From assembly GCF_032884065.1 (NCBI RefSeq), contig NC_088872.1:38237132-38301131 (forward strand): a stretch of DNA of 64,000 bases, in the 5' to 3' direction. Position numbers and translations under genes: made by a program. Below the pieces are notes generated by a model. That model saw only the letters and a program-made list of their open reading frames with translations. It did no database searches and had not been told where the DNA came from. The DNA comes from Artemia franciscana. Its lineage: Eukaryota > Arthropoda > Branchiopoda > Anostraca > Artemiidae. Of this stretch, positions 26,620 through 39,026 are shown piece by piece; the stretch's first letter is position 1; each line of letters starts with the position of its first letter.

Positions 26620-29600
26620 TGAAAACTGAAAAAACTAAAAAAAAGTCAAAAACTACAAAAAAACTAAAAACTAATAAAAAAAATAAAAAAGCTAAAAAAC
26701 TAAAAAAAACTAAAAAAAGGCAAAAACTACAAAAAAAAACTAAAAACTAATAAAAAAGCTAAAAAACTAAAAAAACTAAAAAAAGGCGAAAACTACAAAA
26801 AAAACTAAAAACTAATAAAAAAAATAAAAAAGCTAAAAAACTTAAAAAACTAAAAAAACTAAAAAAAGGTAAAAAACTAAAAAAACTAAAAACTAAAAAA
26901 AAACTAAAAAAAAGGAAAAAACTGAAAAATAAGCTAAAATAAAGGTAAAAACCAATAAAAAACTAAAAAAAAAAATGAAACAACTAAAAAAAGGCAAAAA
27001 CTACAAAAAAAACTAAAAACTAATAAAAAAAGTAAAAAAGCTAAAAAACTAAAAAAACTAAAAAAACTAAAAAAAGGTAAAAAACTAAAAAAAAATAAAA
27101 AATAAAAAAAAACTAAAAAAAAGGAAAAAACTGAAAAATAAGCTAAAATAAAGGTAAAAACCAATAAAAAACTAAAAAGAAAAAAAGGAAAAAACTAAAA
27201 AAAATTTTCATCTAAAAAACTAAAAAAAAACTAAAAAAGGTAAAAACTAAAAGAACTAAAAAAGAAAAAAATAAATGACGACACTCAAAGAGAAAGCGAC
27301 CAGGACAAAAGGAATGTTCGATTAGCAATCAACAAAGCACCGGGACACAGGGAGTATAAATGACGACCAGGACATAAGTAAAAAAAAAAACTAACAAAAC
27401 TAAAAAGACGGTAAAAACTACAAAAAAACTAAAAAGAAAAAAACTAAAAAAAGGCAAAAACTACAAAAAAAACTAAAAACTAATAAAAAAGCTAAAAAAC
27501 TAAAAAAACTAAAAAAAGGCAAAAACTACAAAAAAAACTAAAAACTAATAAAAAAAATAAAAAAGCTAAAAAACTAAAAAAACTAAAAAAAGGTAAAAAA
27601 CTAAAAAAACTAAAAACTAAAAAAAACTTAAAAAAAGGAAAAAACTGAAAAATAAGCTAAAATAAAGGTAAAAACCAATAAAAAACTAAAAAAAAAACTG
27701 AAAAAACTAAAAAAAGGCAAAAACTACAAAAAAAACTAAAAACTAATAAAAAAAGTAAAAAAGCTAAAAAACTAAAAAAACTAAAAAAAGGTAAAAAACT
27801 AAAAAAAATAAAAAATAAAAAAAACTAAAAAAAAGGAAAAAACTGAAAAATAAGCTAAAATAAAGGTAAAAACCAATAAAAAACTAAAAAGAAAAAAAGG
27901 AAAAAACTAAAAAAAAATTTTCATCTAAAAAACTAAAAAAAACTAAAAAAGGTAAAAACTAAAAGAACTAAAAAAGAAAAAAATAAATGACGACACTCAA
28001 AGAGAAAGCGACCAGGACAAAAGGAATGTTCGATTAGCAATCAACAAAGCACCGGGACACAGGGAGTATAAATGACGACCAGGACATAAGTGAAAAAACA
28101 CTAAAAAAACTAAAAAAAGGTAAAAAACTAAAAAAAATAAAAAATAAAAAAAACTAAAAAAAAGGAAAAAACTGAAAAATAAGCTAAAATAAAGGTAAAA
28201 ACCAATAAAAAACTAAAAAGAAAAAAAGGAAAAAACTAAAAAAAATTTGCATCTAAAAAACTAAAAAAAAACTAAAAAAGGTAAAAACTAAAAGAACTAA
28301 AAAAGAAAAAAATAAATGACGACACTCAAAGAGAAAGCGACCAGGACAAAAGGAATGTTCGATTAGCAATCAACAAAGCACCGGGACACAGGGAGTATAA
28401 ATGACGACCAGGACATAAGTAAAAAAAAAAACTAACAAAACTAAAAAGAAGGTAAAAACTACAAAAAAACTAAAAAGAAAAAAACTAAAAAAAGGCAAAA
28501 ACTACAAAAAAAACTAAAAACTAATAAAAAAGCTAAAAAACTAAAGAAACTAAAAAAAGGCAAAAACTACAAAAAAAACTAAAAACTAATAAAAAAAAAT
28601 AAAAAAGCTAAAAAACTAAAAAAACTAAAAAAACTAAAAAAAGGTAAAAAACTAAAAAAACTAAAAACTAAAAAAACTTAAAAAAAGGAAAAAACTGAAA
28701 AATAAGCTAAAATAAAGGTAAAAACCAATTAAAAACTAAAAAAAAAACTGAAAAAACTAAAAAAAGGCAAAAACTACAAAAAAAACTAAAAACTAATAAA
28801 AAAAAGTAAAAAAGCTAAAAAACTAAAAAAACTAAAAAAACTAAAAAAAAAGGTAAAAAACTAAAAAAAATAAAAAATAAAAAAAACTAAAAAAAAGGAA
28901 AAAACTGAAAAATAAGCTAAAATAAAGGTAAAAACCAATAAAAAACTAAAAAGAAAAAAAGGAAAAAACTAAAAAAAATTTTCATCTAAAAAACTAAAAA
29001 AAACTAAAAAAGGTAAAAACTAAAAGAACTAAAAAAGAAAAAAATAAATGACGACACTCAAAGAGAAAGCGACCAGGACAAAAGGAATGTTCGATTAGCA
29101 ATCAACAAAGCACCGGGACACAGGGAGTATAAATGACGACCAGGACATAAGTGAAAAAAACACTAAAAAAACTAAAAAAAGGTAAAAAACTAAAAAAAAT
29201 AAAAAATAAAAAAAACTAAAAAAAAGGAAAAAACTGAAAAATAAGCTAAAATAAAGGTAAAAACCAATAAAAAACTAAAAAGAAAAAAAGGAAAAAACTA
29301 AAAAAAATTTTCATCTAAAAAACTAAAAAAAACTAAAAAAGGTAAAAACTAAAAGAACTAAAAAAGAAAAAAATAAATGACGACACTCAAAGAGAAAGCG
29401 ACCAGGACAAAAGGAATGTTCGATTAGCAATCAACAAAGCACCGGGACACAGGGAGTATAAATGACGACCAGGACATAAGTAAAAAAAAAAACTAACAAA
29501 ACTAAAAAGAAGGTAAAAACTACAAAAAAACTAAAAAGAAAAAAAAACTAAAAACTAATAAAAAAACTAAAAAATCTAAAAATCTAAATAAACTAAAAAA

Positions 29601-29640
29601 GAAAAAAAAAAGGAAAAAAATAAAGGAGAAAAACAAAACT
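26620..29640 (+). repeat. A-rich minisatellite with higher-order organisation
   Basis: Thousands of bases are built from AAAAACTAAAAAA-type words (CTAAAAAAGG, CTACAAAAAAAACT, AGCTAAAAAACT). Embedded five times is a non-A-rich block of about 110 bp, beginning ATAAATGACGACACTCAAAG at about 27271, 27983, 28312, 29044 and 29373. The spacings are about 712, 329, 732 and 329 bp, so a long-short pair of about 1.05 kb has been tandemly duplicated. Confidence 0.9.
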
Positions 29641-29803
29641 AAAAAACGAATGTATATACAGACCGGGACACCGGGATACAAATGACGACCGGGACACAGG
29701 GAATATAAATGACGACCGGGACACAGGGACACAACTACAACGGGGACACCGGGGGAAACAGGGGGATATAAATGACGACCGGGACACCGGGACAGGGAAT
29801 GGT

Positions 29804-29997
29804 CGATTAGCAATCACCATCAACAAAGCTCAAGGGCAATCATTAGAATCATGAGGTATAGATCTGAATACAGATTGTTTTCCCATGGACCATTATATGT
29901 TGCATGTTCAAGAGTCGGTAAACCTGACAATCTATTTATATGCAAAGACAATGGGACAGCAAAGAATGTTGTATATTCGCAAGTTTTACGTAGTTAA
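29804..29997 (+). pseudogene. Helitron Rep/helicase C-terminal fragment (Pif1-type), in H1
   Basis: It reads RLAITINKAQGQSLES, stop, GIDLNTD, then after a one-base frame shift [37 protein letters not shown] and a stop at 29995-29997. TINKAQGQ and the [10 protein letters not shown] segment are helicase motifs V-VI of the Pif1-like (SF1) helicase in Helitron proteins. Only the last approximately 65 residues remain, with one in-frame TGA and one shift. It is a passenger relic and cannot encode an active helicase. Confidence 0.85.
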
Positions 29998-29998
29998 A

Positions 29999-30256
<258 letters not shown>

Positions 30257-30259
30257 ATA

Positions 30260-30580
30260 TTCACAGGTGGGACATAGGGACACAACTACAATGGCGCGTA
30301 ACTATTATGGCGCGTAACGACTTACGCGCGCGGGGCGGCTTGGGGGGGGGGGGCGAAGCGCCCCCACCAACTAGGTGTTGGGGTGGCGCGAAGCGCCACC
30401 CCAACAGCTAGTATATATATATATATATCTATACTAGCTGTTGGGGTGGCGCTTTGCGCCACCCCAACACCTAGTTGGTGGGGGCGCTTCGCGCCCCCCC
30501 CCAAGCCCCCCCGCGCGCGTAAGTCGTTACGCGCCATAATAGCTACGCGCCATTGTAGTTGTGTCCCTATGTCCCACCTG
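30260..30580. repeat. GC-rich near-perfect palindrome formed by two Helitron 3' ends
   Basis: Two 3' subterminal regions (ACAACTACAATGGCGCGTAAC ... hairpin ... CTAG) face each other, separated by a 22 bp AT-rich spacer at 30412-30433. Both arms carry the same GGGGGCG(C)-CCCCC and GGTGGCG-CGCCACC hairpins; differences are single bases such as CGAAGCG versus CTTTGCG. Confidence 0.9.
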
Positions 30581-32326
30581 ACCATTCCCTGTCCCGGTGT
30601 CCCGGTCGTCATTTATATCCCCCTGTTTCCCCCGGTGTCCCCGTTGTAGTTGTGTCCCTGTGTCCCGGTCGTCATTTATATTCCCTGTGTCCCGGTCGTC
30701 ATTTGTATCCCGGTGTCCCGGTCTGTATATACATTCGTTTTTTAGTTTTGTTTTTCTCCTTTATTTTTTTCCTTTTTTTTTCTTTTTTAGTTTATTTAGA
30801 TTTTTAGATTTTTTAGTTTTTTTATTAGTTTTTAGTTTTTTTTTTCTTTTTAGTTTTTTTGTAGTTTTTACCTTCTTTTTAGTTTTGTTAGTTTTTTTTT
30901 TACTTATGTCCTGGTCGTCATTTATACTCCCTGTGTCCCGGTGCTTTGTTGATTGCTAATCGAACATTCCTTTTGTCCTGGTCGCTTTCTCTTTGAGTGT
31001 CGTCATTTATTTTTTTCTTTTTTAGTTCTTTTAGTTTTTACCTTTTTTAGTTTTTTTTAGTTTTTTAGATGAAATTTTTTTTAGTTTTTTCCTTTTTTTC
31101 TTTTTAGTTTTTTCCTTTTTTTCTTTTTAGTTTTTTATTGGTTTTTACCTTTATTTTAGCTTATTTTTCAGTTTTTTCCTTTTTTTTATTTTTTTTTATT
31201 TTTTATTTTTTTTAGTTTTTTACCTTTTTTTAGTTTTTTTTAGTTTTTTTAGTTTTTTAGCTTTTTTACTTTTTTTATTAGTTTTTAGTTTTTTTTTGTA
31301 GTTTTTGCCTTTTTTTAAGTTTTGTTTTTCTCCTTTATTTTTTTCCTTTTTTTTTCTTTTTTAGTTTATTTAGATTTTTAGATTTTTTAGTTTTTTTATT
31401 AGTTTTTAGTTTTTTTTTTCTTTTTAGTTTTTTTGTAGTTTTTACCTTTTTTTTAGTTTTTTTATTTTTTTTTTTACTTATGTCCTGGTCGTCATTTATA
31501 CTCCCTGTGTCCCGGTGCTTTGTTGATTGCTAATCGAACATTCCTTTTGTCCTGGTCGCTTTCTCTTTGAGTGTCGTCATTTATTTTTTTCTTTTTTAGT
31601 TCTTTTAGTTTTTACCTTTTTTAGTGTTTTAGATGAAAATTTTTTTTAGTTTTTTCCTTTTTTTCTTTTTAGTTTTTTATTGGTTTTTACCTTTATTTTA
31701 GCTTATTTTTCAGTTTTTTCCTTTTTTTTAGTTTTTTTTTATTTTTTATTTTTTTTAGTTTTTTACCTTTTTTTATTTTTTTTTTAGGTTTTTTGTTTTT
31801 TAGCTTTTTTACTTTTTTTTTATTAGTTTTTAGTTTTTTTGTAGTTTTTGCCTTTTTTTAGTTTTTTCAGTTTTTTTTTAGTTTTTTATTGGTTTTTACC
31901 TTTATTTTAGCTTATTTTTCAGTTTTTTCCTTTTTTTTAGTTTTTTTTAGTTTTAAGTTTTTTTAGTTTTTTTAGTTTTTTACCTTTTTTTAGTTTTTTT
32001 AGTTTTTTTAGTTTTTTTAGTTTTTTAGCTTTTTTATTTTTTTTATTAGTTTTTAGTTTTTTTTGTAGTTTTTGCCTTTTTTTAGTTTTTTTAGTTTTTT
32101 AGCTTTTTTATTAGTTTTTAGTTTTTTTTGTAGTTTTTGCCTTTTTTTTAGTTTTTTTAGTTTTTTAGCTTTTTTAGTTTTTTTTATTAGTTTTTAGTTT
32201 TTTTTGTAGTTTTTGCCTTTTTTTAGTTTTTTCAGTTTTGACGTCACCTGATCCAGTTTTTTCAGGTGACGTCACCTGATCCATCCACACATCCACAGAC
32301 AGACAACTTATTTTTATATATATAGA
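30434..32326 (-). mobile_element. Helitron H2 (minus orientation, about 1.9 kb)
   Basis: The 3' CTAG is at 30434-30437 on the minus strand, preceded by the same GC hairpin as H1. The 5' TC lies at 32326-32325 followed by TATATATATAAAAATAAG. Inside are the GTCCCGG minisatellite (30585-30735), the T-rich complement of the A-rich minisatellite, one or more copies of the block containing TTTGTTGATTGCTAATCG, and the CAGGTGACGTCACCTG palindrome at 32263-32278. The helicase fragment present in H1 is absent. Confidence 0.85.
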
Positions 32327-33877
32327 CTAGCTGTTGGGGTGGCGCTTCGCGCCACCCCAACACCTAGTTGGTGGGGGCGCTTCGCGCCCCCCCCAAGCCC
32401 CCCCGCGCGCGTAAGTCGTTACGCGCCATAATAGTTACGCGCCATTGTAGTTGTGTCCCTATGTCCCACCTGTGAATATAGATATATATATATATATGGT
32501 TTTAACTACGTAAAACTTGCGAATATACAACATTCTTTGCTGTCCCATTGTCTTTGCATATAAATAGATTGTCAGGTTATCCCCCTGTTTCCCCCGGTGT
32601 CCCCGTTGTAGTTGTGTCCCTGTGTCCCGGTCGTCATTTATATTCCCTGTGTCCCGGGTCCCGGTCATCATTTGTATCCCGGTGTCCCGGTCTGTATATA
32701 CATTCGTTTTTTAGTTTTGTTTTTCTCCTTTATTTTTTTCCTTTTTTTTCTTTTTTAGCTTATTTAGATTTTTAGATTTTTTAGTTTTTTTTATTAGTTT
32801 TTAGTTTTTATTTCTTTTTAGTTTTTTTGTCCCGGTCGTCATTTATATCCCCCTGTTTCCCCCGGTGTCCCCGTTGTAGTTGTGTCCCTGTGTCCCGGTC
32901 GTTATTTATATTCCCTGTGTCCCGGTCGTCATTTGTATCCCGGTGTACCGGTCTGTATATACATTCGTTTTTTAGTTTTGTTTTTCTCCTTTATTTTTTT
33001 CCTTTTTTTTTCTTTTTTAGTTTATTTAGATTTTTAGATTTTTTAGTTTTTTTATTAGTTTTTAGTTTTTTTTTCTTTTTAGTTTTTTTGTAGTTTTTAC
33101 CTTCTTTTTAGTTTTGTTAATTTTTTTTTTTTACTTGTGTCCTGGTCGTCATTTATACTCCCTGTGTCCCGGTGCTTTGTTGATTGCTAATCGAACATTC
33201 CTTTTGTCCTGGTCGCTTTCTCTTTGAGTGTCGTCATTTATTTTTTTCTTTTTTAGTTCTTTTAGTTTTTACCTTTTTTAGTTTTTTTTTAGTTTTTAGT
33301 TTTTTTAGTTTTTTACCTTTTTTGAGTTTTTTTAGTTTTTTAGCTTTTTTATTTTTTTTATTAGTTTTTAGTTTTTTTGTAGTTTTTGCCTTTTTTTTAG
33401 TTTTTTGTCCTGGTCGCTTTCTCTTTGAGTGTCGTCATTTATTAGTTTTTTCCTTTTTTTTTTAGTTTTTTATTGGTTTTTACCTTTATTTTAGCTTATT
33501 TTTCAGTTTTTTCCTTTTTTTTAGTTTTTTTTTATTTTTTATTTTTTTTAGTTTTTTACATTTTTTTAGTTTTTTTAGTTTTTTTAGTTTTTTAGCTTTT
33601 TTACTTTTTTTATTAGTTTTTAGTTTTTTTTGTAGTTTTTGCCTTTTTTTAGTTTTTTCAGTTTTTTTTTTAGTTTTTTATTGGTTTTTACCTTTATAGT
33701 TTTTTTAGTTTTTTAGCTTTTTTATTTTTTTTATTAGTTTTTAGTTTTTTTTGTAGTTTTTGCCTTTTTTTAGTTTTTTCAGTTTTGACGTCACCTGATC
33801 CAGTTTTTTCAGGTGACGTCACCTGACACATCCATCCACACATCCACAGACAGACAACTTATTTTTATATATATAGA
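32327..33877 (-). mobile_element. Helitron H3 (minus orientation, about 1.55 kb), joined head-to-tail to H2
   Basis: Its 3' CTAG (32327-32330) abuts the 5' TC of H2 with no bases between. Its own 5' end is at 33877 (TCTATATATATAAAAATAAG on the minus strand). Contents are a helicase C-terminal scrap (32497-32578), the GTCCCGG minisatellite present twice (about 32576-32700 and 32829-32960) with an internal duplication, T-rich minisatellite, and the CAGGTGACGTCACCTG palindrome at 33810-33825. Confidence 0.85.
32497..32578 (-). pseudogene. Helitron helicase C-terminal scrap, in H3
   Basis: The minus-strand reading gives [20 protein letters not shown] and then LRS-stop, identical in layout to the end of the H1 fragment. 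The motif V-VI part is missing; the sequence joins the GTCCCGG minisatellite instead. Confidence 0.8.
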
Positions 33878-35322
33878 TATATAAAAATAAGTTGTCTGTG
33901 TGTGGATCTGTGGATCAGGTGACGTCATGTTTGTCCGCATATGACGTCTGAATTATTTCACACTAATACAAAAGAAGAAAAAAACTAAAAAAGGTAAAAA
34001 CTACAAAAAAAACTAAAAAGAAAAAAAAACTAAAAAAGCTAAAAAACTAAAAAAAAACTAAAAAAAGGTAAAAATCTAATAACTAAAAAAAAACTGAAAA
34101 AAATAAAAAAAGGCAAAAACTACAAAAAAACTAAAAACTAAAAAAAAAACTAAAAAAGCTAAAAAACTAAAAAAACTAAAAAAAACTAAAAAAAGGTAAA
34201 AAACTAAAAAAAACTAAAAACTAAAAAAGAAAAAAACTAAAAAAAGGGAAAAAACTGAAAAATAAAAGAGAAAAAGAAAACTAAAAAAATATGAATAAAT
34301 ATATATAAAAATAAGTTGTTTGTGGGTTATGTCTGTCTGTCTGTCTGTCGAGTGACGTCGTGTTTGTCCGCATATGACGTCTGAATTATTTCACACTAAT
34401 ACAAAGAAGAAAAAAAACTAAAAAAGGTAAAAACTACAAAAAAAAACTAAAAAGAAAAAAAACTAAAAAAGCTAAAAAACTAAAAAAAACTAAAAAAAGG
34501 TAAAAAACTAAAAACTAAAAAAAACTGAAAAAACTAAAAAAAGGCAAAAACTAAAAAAAAACAACTAAAAACTAATAAAAAAACTAAAAAAGCTAAAAAA
34601 CTAAAAAAACTAAAAAAACTAAAAAAAGGTAAAAAACAAAAAAAAACTAAAAACTAAAAAAGAAAAAACTAAAAAAAAGGAAAAAACTGAAAAATAAGAG
34701 AAAAAGAAAACTAAAAAAATATTAATAAATATAAAAAATATAAATATAAATATAATATAAATTAGCAATCAACAAAGCACCGAGACACAAATGACGACCG
34801 GGACACAGGGAGTATAAATGACGACCAGGACATAAGTAAAAAAAAAAAACTAAAAAAACTAAAAAAATGGTAAAAACTACAAAAAAACTAAAAACTAATA
34901 AAAAAACTAAAAAATCTAAAAATCTAAATAAACTAAAAAAGAAAAAAAAGAAAAAAGGAAAAAAATAAAGGAGAAAAACAAAACTAAAAAACGAATGTAT
35001 ATACAGACCGGGACACCGGGATACAAATGACGACCGGGACACAGGGAATATAAATGACGACCGGGACACAGGGACACAACTACAATGGGGACGCCGGGGG
35101 GCACAGGGGGATATAAATGACGACCGGGACACCGGGACACAAGGAATATAAATGACGCCCGGGACACTCAAAGAGAAATCACAGACTGGAACACCGGGAC
35201 ACAAATGACGACCGGGACACAGGGAATATAAATGACGACCGGGACACAGGGACATAACTACAAAGGGGACGCCGGGGTGCACAGGGGGATATATAAATGA
35301 CGATGGCGACTCAGGGAATGGT

Positions 35323-35487
35323 CGATTAGCAATCACCATCAACAAAGCTCAAGGGCAATCATTAGAATCATGAGGTATAGATCTGAATACGGATTGTTTT
35401 CCCATGGACCATTATATGTTGCATGTTCAAGAGTCGGTAAACCTGAAAATCTATTTATATGCACAGACAATGGGACAGCAAAGAATG

Positions 35488-35490
<3 letters not shown>
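35323..35490 (+). pseudogene. Helitron helicase C-terminal fragment, in H4
   Basis: It has the same RLAITINKAQGQSLES, stop, shift, [17 protein letters not shown] arrangement as H1, continuing [15 protein letters not shown] before running into an (AT)n tract. The stop and shift coincide with those in H1, so the damage predates the split of the copies. Confidence 0.85.
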
Positions 35491-35529
<39 letters not shown>

Positions 35530-35530
35530 A
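35491..35530. repeat. (AT)n microsatellite in H4
   Basis: A short TA repeat in the same relative place as the long tract in H1. Confidence 0.9.
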
Positions 35531-35683
35531 TATTCACAGGTGGGACATAGGGACACAACTACAATGGCGCGTAACTAATATGGCGCGTAACGACTTACGC
35601 GCGCGGGGGGGCTTGGGGGGGGGGCGCGAAGCGCCCCCACCAACTAGGTGTTGGGGTGGCGCGAAGCGCCACCCCAACAGCTA

Positions 35684-35826
<143 letters not shown>

Positions 35827-38645
35827 CAAACGGAAATAGAAATGGTTCCGTTTTTCTAAAAATGCCATAATTTCCATTTTCTGTTGTTTTTCCAGATGTG
35901 TCAAAGATCTTGGGGAAAAACATAAAAACTATTACACGCCGAGACACACTAGAGTAAGTCAATCAACGTCTCTTAACTTTTTCCCCATTTTTGGCTAATA
36001 TACAATAAAAAAAAAATTTAAAAAAACGATCTTTTGATTTCATCTCTTGAACAGTTAGTTGAGTTTCAGGTCAGGTGAGATTGCTTTCCTTGGAAATAAC
36101 TAAATCTCGTAAACTAGTGCTAACGTGCTAGCTTACACACTAGCACTCAAGTCTAGACCAAGTACACAAGTCAGTGAAACAACTATTTACATCAGTAGCA
36201 TCGTAAACCAATGAATAAAAATTTTTAGGGGATTTTGTGATCTTTGAAATCAGAAAGGGTCGGTTCTTCCTGGTCCTTTAGCGTGTCAGAACAAGAGGAA
36301 TGGTTAGGTCAATGGCTTGTTCAGTTTTCTTGCAATTCAAAAAGATTGTTTTTCAGGCCGTTGTTTACTTTGCCCACCACCAAAATGTTCTTCTACTTTA
36401 TTAAAAGTTTGTCAGAAATGTTTGACCAGGGAAGCTCATCTAATGTTAAATACATTTAGCTTAAAAGAGGATTTTTTAAAACAGCCTTTCAAAATAAATT
36501 AAAAGGTCACATTAAAATGTAGGTGCTAAATGTATTATGAATCAATCCCTGACTTCAAATTGTGTACTAAAGCTATGGGTGTAATAGGATATGCAATATA
36601 TCAAGAGCATTTTGAATTAGTCTTTGATATTCTGCAGGCTCCCTTAGAAGTGTTTTGCTCATAAAACATCACACTACATTTCTGCGTGGCTTAACCTTTT
36701 TCAGAAAAGCGCTGGTTATTCAAAACTTCTTCAAATACACCGAAATATCATAAGTTGATTTATTTAAGTAAGTTTTATAAATATATGCAGCATATGCCAC
36801 GAAGGAATAATTTGTGTTTGTTTCCATCATGACCTTTAATGATGACAATCTTAACGTCAACCTGAAGATGGCAACCTTAATGATGGCAATCCTATTTTTT
36901 CTACTTTTTTCGTGATAGACACTCATAACACACACGGTCCTTCACTCCACTGCCTTTTTGAATTGTTTTCCAGCAGAAGATTTTGATTACAATATTTCCG
37001 TTTGCAATTCAATATGATTCTTGCTTTCACTTGTTCCACACCTTTTGCCTTAGCTCTTCACAGCAATTTCTCACCTTGTATAGATACGCATGTGTAATAG
37101 ATGCCACGAAACAATACGACCAATAACAGGAAAAAATATTTAATTTGCTCTTCATTCCCTTCTTCCTGTGTACCTTCCCAAACGCTAAAATAACACGTCC
37201 ATCACAGGGTGACAAATTAGCTGTTTAAAACTTCTTTCCCAGCTTTCCCCCAGTCGTCATAATATACTTTAGTTGCGTTGATATGTAATTCAGTAGCATC
37301 AACGAATGCTCCAATATCAATACCCTTTAAAATATCTAACTCACACATCGGTATAACTATCGTTTTATTCTTTAGTTTCAAGTCATAGGGCAGCAAATTA
37401 TCAATTTCAGTTGAATTAAGAAATCCGTTAATTATCTTGACACTCAATTATTTTGCCACTCAAAACGTAAAATTCTTCTCTTTCAATTTAACCTCTCCGT
37501 CCTCTTTAACCTCTTCATCCTCTTCAGTCTCTTTTCAATATTGTCAAAAAGTTACTTCTCTCCTATCTTCCTTCACAAATGGTGAGCCTTCTGTTTTGGC
37601 CAAAAGACCAAATTTTTATTTCCCCAACTATCAGCTAAAAATCAGCGGTGTTGTGTTCTGGCTTTCTCCATTTCAATAAAAAAAAGAGTCGACGGACCAC
37701 ACTTGTATGACTCGTCGACTGGCTGTAATGAGCCCCTCATATAGTGCGCAATCTTAGGACTAACATTAGGCTTTATTATTTATATCACTAATACACCATC
37801 TAATAGCGTATTCTTTATTAGAGCCGGGCTTTTTGAAGAAAATTGTCAGAAACTTTCAAAATTGCAAAACTTCTGTTCGTCAGATAAACAGCATCCCTAT
37901 GATCGGTATCATATATATTCTTCCATCAGCATTCCATGTGATGGCACAATCTGATTTTTGTAGTAATTCAATATTTTGATTTGACACAGAAGCAGGCTGA
38001 GCACCCGGATACATGCTCTGTTTTTTTTTTTAGCCACAAAATTCAATCATTTTCTGTTATACTTCTGTAGCTTCACCTCCAACAACCGCTTCAACTTTTT
38101 CAACTCCTACAGGATGGAAAGGCTTCAATATCACAGATCATCCTCCTTCAATCTCACCATCCTCTGTGAAGGCCTCATTTTTTCCTTTGCAACAACAACA
38201 ACGACCCATAGCAACCGGAAGTTTAAAAACGGTTTAAAAAAAAAAAAAAGCAACTTTCAAGTAAGAGAAAATTGCCATTCGAAGCTTAGTCAGGACTGAT
38301 AATTGTAATTTCGGCTCTCTTAATAGTAGAAGTTTCTTGCGAATATACATTTACGGGAATTTCAAAACGACCCTGAGACCCCTTAATAATGATGATGGAT
38401 CAGAACGAAAACTGAGAATCATCATATCCGGAACCACACTATAGAATAAGAACTAGTTCCCCACTTTGGAACAACAGCGGAAATGGAGATGACTCGTTTG
38501 CAAGGAAATAACAATACATACTGCTTCTTTTGAGTGATAAAAGGCAATATACGAATAAGATGCAATTTCAGCAAAAGCTACAACTTGATATACAAAATGA
38601 TGTAACACGTGTACTCTTTGAAAAGTTGCATCTTTAGGTTACGAT
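35827..38645. other. Unassigned stretch downstream of the EEPD1-like gene
   Basis: A minus-strand open frame at 37217-37447 (with DNLLPYDLKLKNKTIVIPM and FVDATELHINATKVYYDDW) has no family I recognise; an in-phase acidic stretch lies upstream behind two stops, so it looks like a decayed coding fragment. A further broken minus-strand frame at 38040-38200 (KPFHPVGVEKVEAVVGG) is also unrecognised. The rest is AT-rich. Confidence 0.35.
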
Positions 38646-38677
38646 CTAATGTTTGAGTGACCCCGTTACCTCATTCC
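38646..38677 (-). CDS. Tentative last exon of the EEPD1-like gene (9 codons plus stop)
   Basis: A strong acceptor (TTTGTTTCGGCATTTCAG) is followed by GG AAT GAG GTA ACG, which completes the codon begun by the exon ending at 38889 and gives GNEVTGSLKH then TAG. The phase fits exactly and the intron would be 211 bp. The product would end before the usual SEHCPV-type histidine motif of the EEP fold. Another, unseen exon could be the true end. Confidence 0.3.
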
Positions 38678-38888
38678 CTGAAATGCCGAAACAAAGTGTT
38701 TTTTTTCAGAATATTCCTTGTATTATAAATTACAAAAGTGATTTGTATGCTTAGTCTGCACAAAGATCATAACCGAAAATGGGACTATTTAATACATCTA
38801 AATTAATGCCCAAAATCTTTCTAAGTATTAAAAAATTTTAACCTCTAGAGAAAACAGCTCTTAAAAATGCATCTTGCATAACACTTAC

Positions 38889-39026
38889 CAGTGAAATATT
38901 GTGCAGTTGAATTTGTTAAAAATATGGAGTCAAATGCTGTTGCTGTGACTTTGATATCGTCCCTTTTCCAGCTTGTATCAGCAGCATCGAAACAGGGTCG
39001 GAATTTTTCGGCTAGCTTTCCAATAC
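38889..39026 (-). CDS. EEPD1-like, exon encoding the distal EEP domain
   Basis: The acceptor TTTACCTTTTATAG precedes GT ATT GGA AAG, completing the split codon from the exon ending at 41165. The exon ends ACT G|GTAAGTG. It encodes IGKLAEKFRPCFDAADTSWK, RDDIKVTATAFDSIFLTNST and AQYFT. The family pattern (a KFHHLIPAHTFTN-type segment, then SLDNIWIS, then VFTG) is followed. The Asp of the S/A-x-D-N/S-I motif is retained (AFDSIFL). Confidence 0.75.

Noticed and set aside
26620..29640. CRISPR-like array
   Set aside because: The repeats are A-rich, variable and lack unique spacers; the context is a eukaryotic Helitron.
37217..37447. Minus-strand frame as the final EEPD1-like exon
   Set aside because: No acceptor in the needed phase and no similarity to the EEP C-terminus (no SEHCP-type motif).
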